Part shown: piece after piece, positions 55,610-63,957 of the stretch
Position numbering within the stretch: the first letter of the stretch is position 1
Layout of the letters: the number at the start of each line of letters is the position of its first letter
Origin: Lysinibacillus sp. ZYM-1
Lineage (GTDB): Bacteria; Bacillota; Bacilli; Bacillales_A; Planococcaceae
Direction of reading: 5' to 3'
Length of the DNA stretch: 64,000 nucleotides
NCBI RefSeq assembly: GCF_001308875.1
Contig: NZ_KQ465112.1
Coordinates: 117,578-181,577 of the forward strand
Program-made: the position numbers and the translations under genes
The notes under the pieces: generated by a model
The model's database searches: none
What the model was told of the DNA's origin: nothing
The model's input: the letters and a program-made list of their open reading frames with translations, nothing else

Positions 55610-56433
55610 AAAACTATTTAAAACTTGTCAATTTCGAAGTAAGTCGATTTTTTAAATTCTACCTCATTCTAATAGGTTTGACAACTTTCAGTCAGCTCAT
55701 TGGGTCGATAATCATCTCACAAGTTTATATGAAAAATGCAAAACAAGTGATGGCTGAACAGCAGTTCTCCATGAAACAATATATTGAGAAATATGGAACT
55801 TTTTCTTTTTATCAATTCCAACAATCTGAGTGGTTTCTGCTGCCAATCTTTTTATGTATCGCCATGTTGATGATTTATGTTTTTTTCATTTGGTACCGGG
55901 ATTGGTTTGGAAAAAATACGTTTATATATAGATTATTAATGTTACCAACTGAAAGAATTACTATTTATTTTGCTAAATTAACAGCCATTATGCTTTTGGT
56001 TCTTGGTTTAATTGCTTTGCAAATAGTGTTGATTCTAATAGAAAAACAAATCGTGAATAGTATTATACCCATAGATTTCCAATCCAGTTTTTCAATTTAC
56101 GATAAAAATAGCCTAGAAATGTGGGGTTGGCTCTATCCAAATACCTTTTCAGATTTCATCTTGATATATGGAGTAGGGTTACTTTTAGTAGCAGTACTAT
56201 TTACCGCTATTTTAATTGAGCGAAGTTACGGTTTAAAAGGTATTTTTGGCGCAATTCTGTATGGCTTATTGTCACTTGGAGTCTTTTTTGTTCCAATTTT
56301 CTTAGCTAATTTCTATACAAACTACTTTTATCCACTGGAAATCTTCCTACTGGAACTGGTAGCATGCATCACCGTATTAGGAAGCGCTATTTGGTATGCA
56401 AATCATTTACTAAAGCATAAAATCAGGGTTTAA
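55606..56433 (+). CDS. ABC transporter permease, six membrane helices
   Basis: A 275-residue membrane protein with helices at about 15-35, 75-100, 120-145, 180-210, 215-235 and 245-265, and an extracellular loop after helix 1. It has the layout of ABC-2-like permeases that pair with YtrB-type ATPases. ATG 55606 overlaps the ATPase stop by 4 bp, with GGGAGGTG 9 bases upstream. The substrate is unknown. Confidence 0.85.
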   Translation: MKNYLKLVNFEVSRFFKFYLILIGLTTFSQLIGSIIISQVYMKNAKQVMAEQQFSMKQYIEKYGTFSFYQFQQSEWFLLPIFLCIAMLMIYVFFIWYRDWFGKNTFIYRLLMLPTERITIYFAKLTAIMLLVLGLIALQIVLILIEKQIVNSIIPIDFQSSFSIYDKNSLEMWGWLYPNTFSDFILIYGVGLLLVAVLFTAILIERSYGLKGIFGAILYGLLSLGVFFVPIFLANFYTNYFYPLEIFLLELVACITVLGSAIWYANHLLKHKIRV

Positions 56434-56446
56434 TGGGGGAATGGCA

Positions 56447-57643
56447 ATGAAAAAATATTGGCAAACAATATTGATTACTGTTATAGTCGTGGGGACAATC
56501 GGTTCTTACTATTTTTTACAAGTAGCAATGGCTTCCAAAAATGATATATCCTTTAAAATTGAAACGATCAGCGGAAACAAGGATGAAATCAAAAATCTGA
56601 CCCTTCAAACAAGTTATCAAAGTGGGGTTAATCATCTTTGGTTGTACATATCAAAAGATGGTTCAGCTATTCTGAATAACAGGTCTTTAATTGGCAGTTT
56701 GAAAAACTCGAATAGATATATAATTCTTCAGAAATTTATTGATCAACACCGTCATTTTATGCGAGGGAAAGAGTCAAATCTAAGCAAGTACTTTGAAGAC
56801 AAAGAACGCCTAATTTATACAAATTTTCAAAATAGTGGACAAAAAGAGATTGGTGACAATTTTTTACCTCTCCAAATCGATATACTTGATAAAAAGACAA
56901 ATGACAATTCTTTCTTTGAAATCGATACGCCTGTCCAAGCAAGCTATGATTGGATCAATATAAATGATGTCTACGTCGCTCATGGAAAAATAAAGATACT
57001 AGCAACGAATTATCTTTATAATGGAGGAGAAGAGTTGCATATATATACAGTTGATGAGAACAAAAAAGAATTAGAAAATGACGCCATTATTGCAAAATTA
57101 GCGTCAGAAGAAAGAGTAAACGCTATTCGTGTTTTTAATGCAAACGATAATATTCAAAACCAAGATTTTTACTTATATATGGTAGAGAAATTTGGAAAAC
57201 ATAAAGAGGATGGAGAGCGAGAAATTACCTCTAGTCAAATCTATCTTTATAACAACGTTGCAAATGAACAGGAAGAATGGATTATTCCTGATGAATTAAA
57301 ACCGTATAGGAAGTCAATCGTTATGCATGGAGCGAATATTTTCATTCCTGTTTATTCAGCTAATGGATTAAAGTTACACCGTTATACTATTGAAAAGAAA
57401 CAATGGGAAGAGCCATTTATAATAAACTATGAAAGCACTGCTAATGATAACGAGATTCCTTTTTTACAAATAACAGATAGTAAACTATATTTAGTGAATC
57501 ATATGACTGACGGTTATGCGCTGTTTATAAACGATCTACGTACAGGTGAATCCTTGTATGAAGGGAAGATCGTTAATGACAAAAAAGAAAATCAAGATCC
57601 AGATTACTCACTTTATATTGAACAAGTATATAGCAATTATTAA
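56447..57643 (+). CDS. Membrane-anchored outer protein of the ABC operon
   Basis: A 398-residue protein with an N-terminal signal anchor (ILITVIVVGTIGSYYFLQVAMA, about 7-28) and a large outer part rich in beta-strands and Asn/Lys/Tyr, with repeated aromatic segments (LHIYTVDENKKELEN; KLHRYTIEKKQWEEP; KLYLVNHMTDGYALFIN), which suggests a beta-propeller. I do not recognise a family. ATG 56447 is preferred to 56441, which touches the GGGGGA binding site. It lies 13 bp after the permease, so it is part of the operon and may bind its substrate outside the cell. Confidence 0.78.
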   Translation: MKKYWQTILITVIVVGTIGSYYFLQVAMASKNDISFKIETISGNKDEIKNLTLQTSYQSGVNHLWLYISKDGSAILNNRSLIGSLKNSNRYIILQKFIDQHRHFMRGKESNLSKYFEDKERLIYTNFQNSGQKEIGDNFLPLQIDILDKKTNDNSFFEIDTPVQASYDWININDVYVAHGKIKILATNYLYNGGEELHIYTVDENKKELENDAIIAKLASEERVNAIRVFNANDNIQNQDFYLYMVEKFGKHKEDGEREITSSQIYLYNNVANEQEEWIIPDELKPYRKSIVMHGANIFIPVYSANGLKLHRYTIEKKQWEEPFIINYESTANDNEIPFLQITDSKLYLVNHMTDGYALFINDLRTGESLYEGKIVNDKKENQDPDYSLYIEQVYSNY

Positions 57644-57773
57644 CATTAGAGTAAACAGCTAATTGACATATATGAATTCATTAGTCGATGTGATTTAGTG
57701 ACCTTGACAATGCTAACACAGCAATATTAATGAACGTTACAGAAGAAATTAACAACAGAAATGGGGGATATAA

Positions 57774-58661
57774 ATGGGATGGTTACTCCTGCTTGCTGTT
57801 TTTATTGGGTTTATTTTAGTTATAATTAAAAAACGCTCATTTACATTTGGTTTATCTCCACAAGCATTAGAGATTCGACCAATTAAAGGATTAAAAAAGC
57901 TAAGTGATCACCTAGAAGAATCCCTTAATAAAAGTTTTATGGTGAACGTAGAAGAGCGGGTAAGGGAAAATAATAGGCTAAAAGAAAATGAGTATGAGTG
58001 GCGACTCCTCGATTTAAAACGTTATTTTATTTTGACATCCCTTTTTAAAGAGTCACCCATGTTTAGTGAGAAAGTCGATGAGCTGTGGCATCAGATGCTC
58101 ATGTTTACTCGTGAGTATGATGAATTTTCAAAGAAGTATCTAGGGACAACACTGCATCATAGTCCTAATATAAATGTAGAGCCTAATCCTGATTTACGAG
58201 GTTTTTTTGATTGGGTGTATGCGGAGCTTTTTTTCATAAGAAATGAGAACATTCATCTTTATAAGGGATTTTTCAGAAATCCAGTACAGCCGACTATTAT
58301 TGATGAATTTAAAAATTTACCAGAAAATGAACTAATAGAGCTCTATTTTAAGAAAGATACCAAATATATGTCTACTGTTCTTTCACTAATTTCTTCTATG
58401 AAGAAAACAGCTAATAGAGTAAAAGACTATGAGAAAAACGTCATACAAGAAATGCTGAAAAAGGGAAAAACACAGCAAAATTATAAAGCCATGCTCATCC
58501 CCTTCTTATCAGTTTCTTATTTCCATTATGATGAATTTTTAAGTTATATGAAAGTTAGTAGCAATAGTTCATCGAGCTGTACAAGTTGCGGATCAGCAAG
58601 CTCCTGTAGTTCTTGCACTTCCGCTAGCTCCTGTTCCAGCTGTGGTGGAGGTGGAGATTAA
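57774..58661 (+). CDS. Glycine-rich-domain (DUF1399-like) membrane protein with Cys/Ser repeat tail
   Basis: A 295-residue protein. An N-terminal membrane helix (residues 2-19) is followed by a helical domain with VDELWHQMLMFTREYDEFSKKY near residue 102-123, which recalls the VDxxWHxH...Y motif of DUF1399 glycine-rich domain proteins. The last 34 residues hold three copies of a nine-residue unit CxSC(G/T)SASS, giving three CxxC pairs, then GGGGD. The tail could bind metal or form disulfides. The function is unknown. RBS GGGGGAT. It lies 130 bp after the ABC operon with no terminator in between. Confidence 0.7.
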   Translation: MGWLLLLAVFIGFILVIIKKRSFTFGLSPQALEIRPIKGLKKLSDHLEESLNKSFMVNVEERVRENNRLKENEYEWRLLDLKRYFILTSLFKESPMFSEKVDELWHQMLMFTREYDEFSKKYLGTTLHHSPNINVEPNPDLRGFFDWVYAELFFIRNENIHLYKGFFRNPVQPTIIDEFKNLPENELIELYFKKDTKYMSTVLSLISSMKKTANRVKDYEKNVIQEMLKKGKTQQNYKAMLIPFLSVSYFHYDEFLSYMKVSSNSSSSCTSCGSASSCSSCTSASSCSSCGGGGD

Positions 58662-58698
58662 TTAGAACCTTTTGGATTTGAATTTAAGGTATATAAAG

Positions 58699-58728
58699 AA
58701 CTCCATTTTGTTTTTTCAAAATGGAGTT
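58699..58728. terminator. Bidirectional terminator
   Basis: AACTCCATTTTG (58699-58710) pairs with CAAAATGGAGTT (58717-58728), between convergent genes. Confidence 0.85.
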
Positions 58729-58747
58729 TCACTATTATTATTCAATT

Positions 58748-59860
58748 TTAAATACGAGCAGAGCCGCTCACAAACGCTTGATCTTGATAATACATATTTT
58801 TCACAAGAACGTTAGGGCCTAAGCATTTAACGGCTGGACAATGACAGTTGAGTGATTTTGCTAAATCCGTGGCCATCCATTTATCAAAAATAGCTGGTAG
58901 TTCGTCATGTACAATATTACCTAGTGCGGGTGTATCACCAAAATCAGTAACGATTACATCGCCAGTAAAAATATTAATATTTAAACGTGAACGACCATCT
59001 GGATCATTACGCATTGTGACATTCTTCGTTGTACGAAGACGTTGAAGTAACTTTTGATCTTCTTCATTCGTACTGCAAGGGTAGAATGGGAGTGTTCCAA
59101 ACAACATCCATGTATTGTCATCACGAATATCTAGCAGATGATGGATCGCCTCACGTGTTTCCTCTAGTGAAAGGGAAGTAAGGGCACTAGCAAAATCTGA
59201 CGGATACATTGGATGCACCTCATGCCTTGCACATTTCATTTCATTGATGATTTGATTGTGGATATGCTCTAAGTACGGTAAAGTTTTCTTATTTAACATT
59301 GTTTCCGCCGATACCATTACACCATGTTCTGCTAGCATTTTTGAGTTATCAATCATGCGTTGGAACAAAGCTGCACGTTGTTCATAAGTTGGTTTTCGCT
59401 CCATCATGGCAAAGCCTGTTTCAACGAATTCATCGATAGTACCCCAGTTATGTGAAATATGTAGCACATCTAAATATGGTGCAATCAGTAAATAACGTTC
59501 GGGCTCCAATGTTAGATTGGAGTTGATTTGTGTCCGCACACCACGTTCATGCGCATATTTCAATAAAGGCAATACATAGTTTTGAACGGATTTCTTAGAC
59601 ATCATCGGTTCTCCGCCAGTAATCGAGATTGTTTTTAAGTGTGGTATTTCATCAAGACGCTTTATAATTAGCTCAATTGGCAGTGCATCTGGATCTTTAG
59701 TTTGTAATGTATAGCCGACAGCGCAGTGTGCGCAACGCATATTACAAAGTGTTGTTGTTGTAAATTCAATATTTGATAGTGTCATTTGTCCGTGCTGTTC
59801 CACATCTAAATAAGCTTCCCATGGATCAAAGACAGGCGTAATTTTTTGTAAGGTCGTCAT
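58748..59860 (-). CDS. yfkAB: Radical SAM/CxCxxxxC motif protein YfkAB
   Basis: A 370-residue radical SAM protein. The cluster motif CNMRCAHC lies near residues 38-45, SITGGEPMM near 79-87, and the C-terminal CHCPAVKC fits the CxCxxxxC motif that defines the YfkAB family, which would hold a second Fe-S cluster. The family is common in Bacillales and its reaction is unknown. ATG 59860 has AAAGGAAG 11 bases upstream. It is a single gene, convergent with the Cys-tail protein. Confidence 0.92.
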   Translation of the reverse strand: MTTLQKITPVFDPWEAYLDVEQHGQMTLSNIEFTTTTLCNMRCAHCAVGYTLQTKDPDALPIELIIKRLDEIPHLKTISITGGEPMMSKKSVQNYVLPLLKYAHERGVRTQINSNLTLEPERYLLIAPYLDVLHISHNWGTIDEFVETGFAMMERKPTYEQRAALFQRMIDNSKMLAEHGVMVSAETMLNKKTLPYLEHIHNQIINEMKCARHEVHPMYPSDFASALTSLSLEETREAIHHLLDIRDDNTWMLFGTLPFYPCSTNEEDQKLLQRLRTTKNVTMRNDPDGRSRLNINIFTGDVIVTDFGDTPALGNIVHDELPAIFDKWMATDLAKSLNCHCPAVKCLGPNVLVKNMYYQDQAFVSGSARI

Positions 59861-60137
59861 CTTTCGTACATCTTCCTTTCTAGCATTCTATTGTCTCATA
59901 TTCATCGATAATTTCAAATATGAAATTACTGAAAGGGCTATTTTAGGACTAGATGAACATATTTTTACCCAATATAGGAAAAATATATAAAATTCAAAGG
60001 TTTAGAAAATCAATAGAGATAAAGCGCATACAAGTTCTAATATTCTGGAAAAAGTTGATTTACTGTTATTTTTCTAAAAAAACGTTATCATGGATAGAAG
60101 AAATAGTCACAATGCATCGAAGAAAGTGGGAACAGAC

Positions 60138-60842
60138 ATGACGAAATATGAAACATTATTGTTTGACGTGGATGATACGTTACTAGATTTTGATTTAGCC
60201 GAAAATGCTGCACTTGAACGCATGTTTAAAGAGGAAAATATACAAGTTACTCCAGAGATGATTGCACGTTACAAAGAAATTAATGAGTCGATGTGGCGAG
60301 CTTTTGAGCGAGGAGAAGTCTCTAAAAATACATTACATAATACACGATTTGCCATTGCTTTGAAGGAATATGGCATTGAAGTCGATGGAGCCTATTTTGA
60401 AACACTATTCCAAAAATATTTGTGTGAGGCACACCATTATGTAGAGGATGCCTACGAAGTGATCGCTCAGCTAGCCAACCATTATCATTTATATGTAGTG
60501 TCAAATGGGGTAACAGCTACACAAAATAAACGACTTATGGATGCGAATTTAGCGCAATATTTTAAAGGCATTTTTATTTCTGAGCAAACGGGCTATCAAA
60601 AGCCTATGCCAGCCTTTTTCGATTATGTTTTTGAACGGATTGGGGATTTTGATAAAGCTAAAACGCTGATTATTGGAGACTCCTTGACATCTGACATAAA
60701 GGGCGGCTTACAGTCAGGCATTGATACTTGCTGGTTTAATATCCGTAATGTTGAAAATACGAGTGGCATTGAACCGCATTATGAAATCAAAAAATTGGAT
60801 GATTTACATGAATTATTGAATCAAAAAATAGCACAGTATTAA
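60138..60842 (+). CDS. HAD-family noncanonical pyrimidine nucleotidase (YjjG/YfnB type)
   Basis: A 234-residue HAD phosphatase of subfamily IA. Motif I is LLFDVDDTLLDF (residues 7-18, nucleophile D10), motif II SNGVTATQNKR (near 121), motif III KP (near 155) and motif IV IIGDSLTSDIKGG (near 177-189). The YjjG group cleaves modified pyrimidine nucleoside monophosphates. ATG 60138 is chosen as the protein then begins MTKYETLLFDVDDT; the longer reading adds unrelated residues. The 277-bp gap upstream shows no gene. Confidence 0.9.
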   Translation: MTKYETLLFDVDDTLLDFDLAENAALERMFKEENIQVTPEMIARYKEINESMWRAFERGEVSKNTLHNTRFAIALKEYGIEVDGAYFETLFQKYLCEAHHYVEDAYEVIAQLANHYHLYVVSNGVTATQNKRLMDANLAQYFKGIFISEQTGYQKPMPAFFDYVFERIGDFDKAKTLIIGDSLTSDIKGGLQSGIDTCWFNIRNVENTSGIEPHYEIKKLDDLHELLNQKIAQY

Positions 60843-60849
60843 CATGAAG

Positions 60850-60890
60850 GCACTTTCTTTGTTCTTTAGACAGAGGAAGCGCTTTTTTTG
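60850..60890 (+). terminator. Intrinsic terminator (imperfect stem)
   Basis: Bases 60850-60862 pair with 60870-60882 with one mismatch and some G-T pairs, then seven T. Confidence 0.7.
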
Positions 60891-60983
60891 TTCAGCTTTT
60901 TCAACAGGCAACTTAGGTATAAAAAACAAGGGAAAGGGCAAAACCTTTTATGAGACTAGTTTCCATGAAAGGGGAAATATTCG

Positions 60984-61619
60984 ATGAATATGGTTTTAAC
61001 AGCTAATAAACGCCAAAAAGGACGTCAATCTTCATTAACGCAGCTTCGACAAAATGGCGCCATTCCTGGCGTTGTCTACGGCTTCCAAATGGAATCAACA
61101 GCTATTACTTTAGATGCAAGAGTTTTTGCGAAAATGCTCGCTGCACATGGTACGAAAAGTGTTTTTCAATTAGATGTTGATGGAAAACGCATTAATGCTG
61201 TGTTATCGGAAGTACAGCGTTGTGCTTTAAAAGGAAATATTAAGCATGTTGATTTTAAGTCCATCAATATGTCAGAGGAGCTTGAAGTGGAGATTCCAGT
61301 AACCGTTATCGGTGATGCCATCGGAGTGGCGGATGGAGGTTTCCTTTTACAGCCTAATCGTGAGGTACGCATCAAAGTGAAGCCAACCGAAATTCCAGAA
61401 TCCATTGAAATAGATGTCACAAATGTGGCAATTGGGACTTCCCTTTACGTGGGGGATATTCGTCAACAGTTTTCATTTGAAATTTTACAAGAAGATGATT
61501 TCACATTAGTGACGATAACACCACCGTCTGCTGAAAATGTTCAGGAAGATGACACAGTGGATGACACACCTGAAGTGATCGAAGCGACAGGGAAAAATAC
61601 GGCTGAGCCAGAAGCATAG
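60984..61619 (+). CDS. ctc: Ribosomal protein L25 / general stress protein Ctc
   Basis: A 211-residue two-domain protein: the N-terminal L25 domain (1-93; GRQSSLTQLRQNGAIPGVVYG) binds 5S rRNA, and a C-terminal CTC beta domain (about 100-185) is followed by an acidic tail. Homologues in Bacillus are stress-induced. It is a single gene with RBS AAAGGGG 9 bases upstream. No clear SigB promoter was found. Confidence 0.94.
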   Translation: MNMVLTANKRQKGRQSSLTQLRQNGAIPGVVYGFQMESTAITLDARVFAKMLAAHGTKSVFQLDVDGKRINAVLSEVQRCALKGNIKHVDFKSINMSEELEVEIPVTVIGDAIGVADGGFLLQPNREVRIKVKPTEIPESIEIDVTNVAIGTSLYVGDIRQQFSFEILQEDDFTLVTITPPSAENVQEDDTVDDTPEVIEATGKNTAEPEA

Positions 61620-61627
61620 CGCAAAAG

Positions 61628-61652
61628 AGGAGCCATTTTCAAAATGGCTCCT
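61628..61652. terminator. Bidirectional hairpin
   Basis: GGAGCCATT (61629-61637) pairs with AATGGCTCC (61643-61651) between two convergent genes; the T run is weak. Confidence 0.65.
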
Positions 61653-61657
61653 TGCAT

Positions 61658-62260
61658 TTATTGCAGGATCTGTTCAATGGATTTTCGATAACGGAAATAC
61701 AAGAAGACGTATATACAACAAGTGGCTAAAAATAGCCATGGTGGGATAAAACGCATAAAGGCAAAAGGTGTTTCAAATAAAAAGGAAAAAAGGAAAGCCA
61801 AACCTTCTTTATCCCATAAACCTGGGGTCAAGTAAGCATCTTTAATATTGAGAAAATAAGAGTGGTTATCAGATAAACACAATAACCAAATAAAAGAGAG
61901 TACAGCCCAACTGCAAGCATGCTTCATTAGACGTTTATATTTAGCAATTTGGGAATCATTATCAGAAAATAGCTCATCATGTCCATCTTTTCTTTTCAAC
62001 CAATAATAGGTACCATCATACGATTTTTCTTTAATGGCCCGCCATCCATAATCCTCGTATAACTGTTTATAGTTTGCTTGCTCCTCATTCCGAAGATCTT
62101 GCTGAAAATCAATACGGATAATTTGTTCAACATCAGTAGTAGGATTAAATGTATATAATCCCGCAGAATTTACATTTGTACAAATCCATCCGTTAGACAA
62201 CATATGATTTAACCACTGTTCTTCCTTTTCGATATTAAAAAATATCTTAAACTTTATCAT
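61658..62260 (-). CDS. DUF2812 membrane protein
   Basis: A 200-residue protein. The N-terminal half is soluble (FFNIEKEEQWLNHMLSNGW, residues 6-24, and YGWRAIKEKSYDGTYYWLKR near 72), typical of DUF2812; three membrane helices follow (about 118-135, 150-170 and 175-190). DUF2812 genes usually stand next to PadR regulators, as here. ATG 62260 is chosen over 62266 because of the spacing to AAGGAG. It overlaps the PadR gene by 14 bp. Confidence 0.87.
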   Translation of the reverse strand: MIKFKIFFNIEKEEQWLNHMLSNGWICTNVNSAGLYTFNPTTDVEQIIRIDFQQDLRNEEQANYKQLYEDYGWRAIKEKSYDGTYYWLKRKDGHDELFSDNDSQIAKYKRLMKHACSWAVLSFIWLLCLSDNHSYFLNIKDAYLTPGLWDKEGLAFLFSFLFETPFAFMRFIPPWLFLATCCIYVFLYFRYRKSIEQILQ

Positions 62261-62570
62261 ATCCATCAGCTCCTTCGTATAAAGATAAAATTCGCTGCAA
62301 TCTTTGTTGCTCAGCCGCTAATATTTGTAGCCCTTCAGCGGTTGTTTGATACACCTTGCGTCTAGTATCCTGTGTCTCTACAGGTGATATCCAATGATAT
62401 TTCAACAAGTTTTCAATAGCTCCATACATAGTGCCAGCAGCGATCCTTACACTGCCTGCGCTCATTTCCTCGATTTTTTGCATCATAGCATAGCCATGTA
62501 ACGGTTCACGTAAGGCAAGTAAAATATAGTGCATGGTTTCAGATAAAGGTAATAATTTATGTTTTTTCAC
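62247..62570 (-). CDS. PadR-family transcriptional repressor
   Basis: A 107-residue winged-helix protein: LPLSETMHYILLALREPLHGYAMMQKIEEMS (residues 7-37), AAGTMYGAIENLLKYHWI (near 44-61) and a C-terminal helix. PadR proteins repress nearby membrane-protein genes until a ligand binds. The start is GTG 62570, with GAGGTGA upstream; a longer in-frame reading to 62654 would run through its own promoter. A promoter flanked by a perfect inverted repeat lies just upstream, so it probably regulates itself and DUF2812. Confidence 0.92.
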   Translation of the reverse strand: MKKHKLLPLSETMHYILLALREPLHGYAMMQKIEEMSAGSVRIAAGTMYGAIENLLKYHWISPVETQDTRRKVYQTTAEGLQILAAEQQRLQRILSLYEGADGYDKV

Positions 62571-62582
62571 ATCTTCACCTCG

Positions 62583-62636
62583 ATATACAGTTGAACTATA
62601 TAGTTTGATTATATATAGTTCAACTGTATATTGCAA
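62583..62636 (-). promoter_or_regulatory. PadR promoter within a 20-bp perfect inverted repeat
   Basis: Arms 62583-62602 and 62612-62631 are perfect inverted copies with a 9-base spacer. On the minus strand TTGCAA (62636-62631), 17 bases, TATAAT (62613-62608) is a strong promoter whose spacer is one arm. Each arm centres on AGTTGAACT, itself nearly palindromic, so two operator sites are likely. Confidence 0.85.
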
Positions 62637-62647
62637 ATGTATAAAAA

Positions 62648-62673
62648 AAGACAATGCATTTTAGCATTGTCTT
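62648..62673 (-). terminator. Terminator of the YczE-like gene
   Basis: AAGACAATGC (62648-62657) pairs with GCATTGTCTT (62664-62673); the minus strand ends in a T run. Confidence 0.88.
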
Positions 62674-62678
62674 AAAAC

Positions 62679-63305
62679 CTATATGACAGCGCTCTTCACG
62701 CCAGTCCATCTCATAAATAATTTTTCGTTATAAGTTAGGGCAAATTGTACGATTGGCCCAAGTCCAAAGGCCATTAACACCGTCCCAATGCCAATAGGGC
62801 CACCAAGTAAGAAGCCAATGACAGCGACCGTTACTTCCATTGTTGTACGAGAACGTGTGACGCTCCAACCAAGTTTATGAACCATCATTAGCATTAAGGT
62901 ATCACGCGGACCAATCCCTAAATTGGCCACCATATACATGCCACAGCCCCAGCCTAGTAAAACCAAACCTGTTAGGTAAGAAACAAGTTGCATCCAAAAA
63001 CCATCGATATCAGGTAACCAATAATTAAATATATCAATAAAAATGCCCGCTAAAAACATATCGATAAAAGTTCCTGGCAATGGGAATTTTTTCGTAATCA
63101 GCATATCGAATGCTAAAATAACAAGTCCCAAAATAATAGACCATGAACCGATTGTTAACCCGATTGTTTTTGTTAAGCCAATATGTAGGACATCCCAAGA
63201 GCCGACGCCAAAAAGTTGCCCTTTAATTGTTAATGTGATGCCAAAAGATAGCACGATAATACCTGTTATGAAAAACAAACAGCGCGTAAAAAAAGCTTGT
63301 TTCAT
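62679..63305 (-). CDS. YczE/YitT-type membrane protein
   Basis: A 208-residue protein with about five membrane helices. GQLFGVGSWDVLHIGLTKTIGLTIGSWSI (near 29-57) and MYMVANLGIGPRDTLMLMMV (near 123-142) are the internal repeat signatures (GxGxWDxL and GxGPRD) of the YczE family. In Bacillus YczE affects production of some peptide antibiotics; the mechanism is unknown. It is a single gene. Confidence 0.9.
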   Translation of the reverse strand: MKQAFFTRCLFFITGIIVLSFGITLTIKGQLFGVGSWDVLHIGLTKTIGLTIGSWSIILGLVILAFDMLITKKFPLPGTFIDMFLAGIFIDIFNYWLPDIDGFWMQLVSYLTGLVLLGWGCGMYMVANLGIGPRDTLMLMMVHKLGWSVTRSRTTMEVTVAVIGFLLGGPIGIGTVLMAFGLGPIVQFALTYNEKLFMRWTGVKSAVI

Positions 63306-63468
63306 TTTTTAACCCTCATTCATCCGTAAATTCCTGTTGTCCATCAGATTATTATAGCAATAGATTTTCAATATGCCCGAAGATTGTCATTTCACATTTT
63401 TCAAAAAAAACAGTTTAGCTTTGGATGGAGAGGGCAAAATAAATATGTAGATGAAAGGATGGGATGAA

Positions 63469-63891
63469 ATGACTTCTGTACGTGATGAAATTTTAGAAGT
63501 ATTGAACCGTGAAAAGATTGGAACGATGGCTACTGTGGAAAATGGTAAACCTTACTCTCGTTATATGACGTTCCAGCATGATGATTTTGTGTTATATACA
63601 GTGACGAATAAACATTCTGAGAAAATGGAAGAGCTCCGTAAAAATCCATATACCCATATTTTATATGGCTATGAAAATGAAGGATTTGGCGATGCATACG
63701 TGGAAATTGAAGGCAAGCTCACTGAAGTACACGAAGAAGGAGCTAAAAATAAAATAGCAGAATTTTTCACAAGTATTTTCGTTGGCAATCAAGACGAAAT
63801 GGTGACCTTAAAAATTGAACCCATTCGCATGCGTCTGATGAATAAAAAAGGACAACCACCAAAAGAGCTAGAATTTTCGAACGACCATTAA
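63469..63891 (+). CDS. Pyridoxamine 5'-phosphate oxidase-fold (general stress 26-like) protein
   Basis: A 140-residue split-barrel flavin-binding protein: EVLNREKIGTMATVENGKPYSRYMTFQHDD (near 9-38), YTVTNKHSEKMEELRKNPYTHILYGY (near 42-67) and DAYVEIEGKLTEV. This is the GS26/PNPOx-like group of stress flavoproteins; the substrate is unknown. ATG 63469 is chosen for its spacing from AAAGGAT. A 24-bp perfect palindrome covers the stop codon. Confidence 0.88.
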   Translation: MTSVRDEILEVLNREKIGTMATVENGKPYSRYMTFQHDDFVLYTVTNKHSEKMEELRKNPYTHILYGYENEGFGDAYVEIEGKLTEVHEEGAKNKIAEFFTSIFVGNQDEMVTLKIEPIRMRLMNKKGQPPKELEFSNDH

Positions 63892-63903
63892 TTAATGGTC
63901 GTT
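63880..63903. repeat. Perfect 24-bp palindrome at a stop codon
   Basis: AACGACCATTAA followed directly by its complement (63880-63903). The TAA stop (63889-63891) ends the left half. Confidence 0.8.
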
Positions 63904-63905
63904 TC

Positions 63906-63957
63906 AGACTGTAGACAAACTCAAAAAATTTGAGAGTTTGCCTACAGTCTTTTTTCT
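63906..63957 (+). terminator. Intrinsic terminator
   Basis: AGACTGTAG and CAAACTC (63906-63922) pair with GAGTTTG and CTACAGTCT (63934-63950), followed by TTTTTTC. The last 43 bases of the window hold nothing clear. Confidence 0.92.

Noticed and set aside
57774..59860. Cys-rich protein next to a radical SAM enzyme as a RiPP cluster
   Set aside because: The radical SAM protein is the common YfkAB type, the genes are convergent with a terminator in between, and no precursor-recognition domain or transporter is linked.
59953..60141. 62-residue frame before the HAD gene
   Set aside because: No RBS, low-complexity Lys/Ile/Phe composition, and overlaps the HAD start region.
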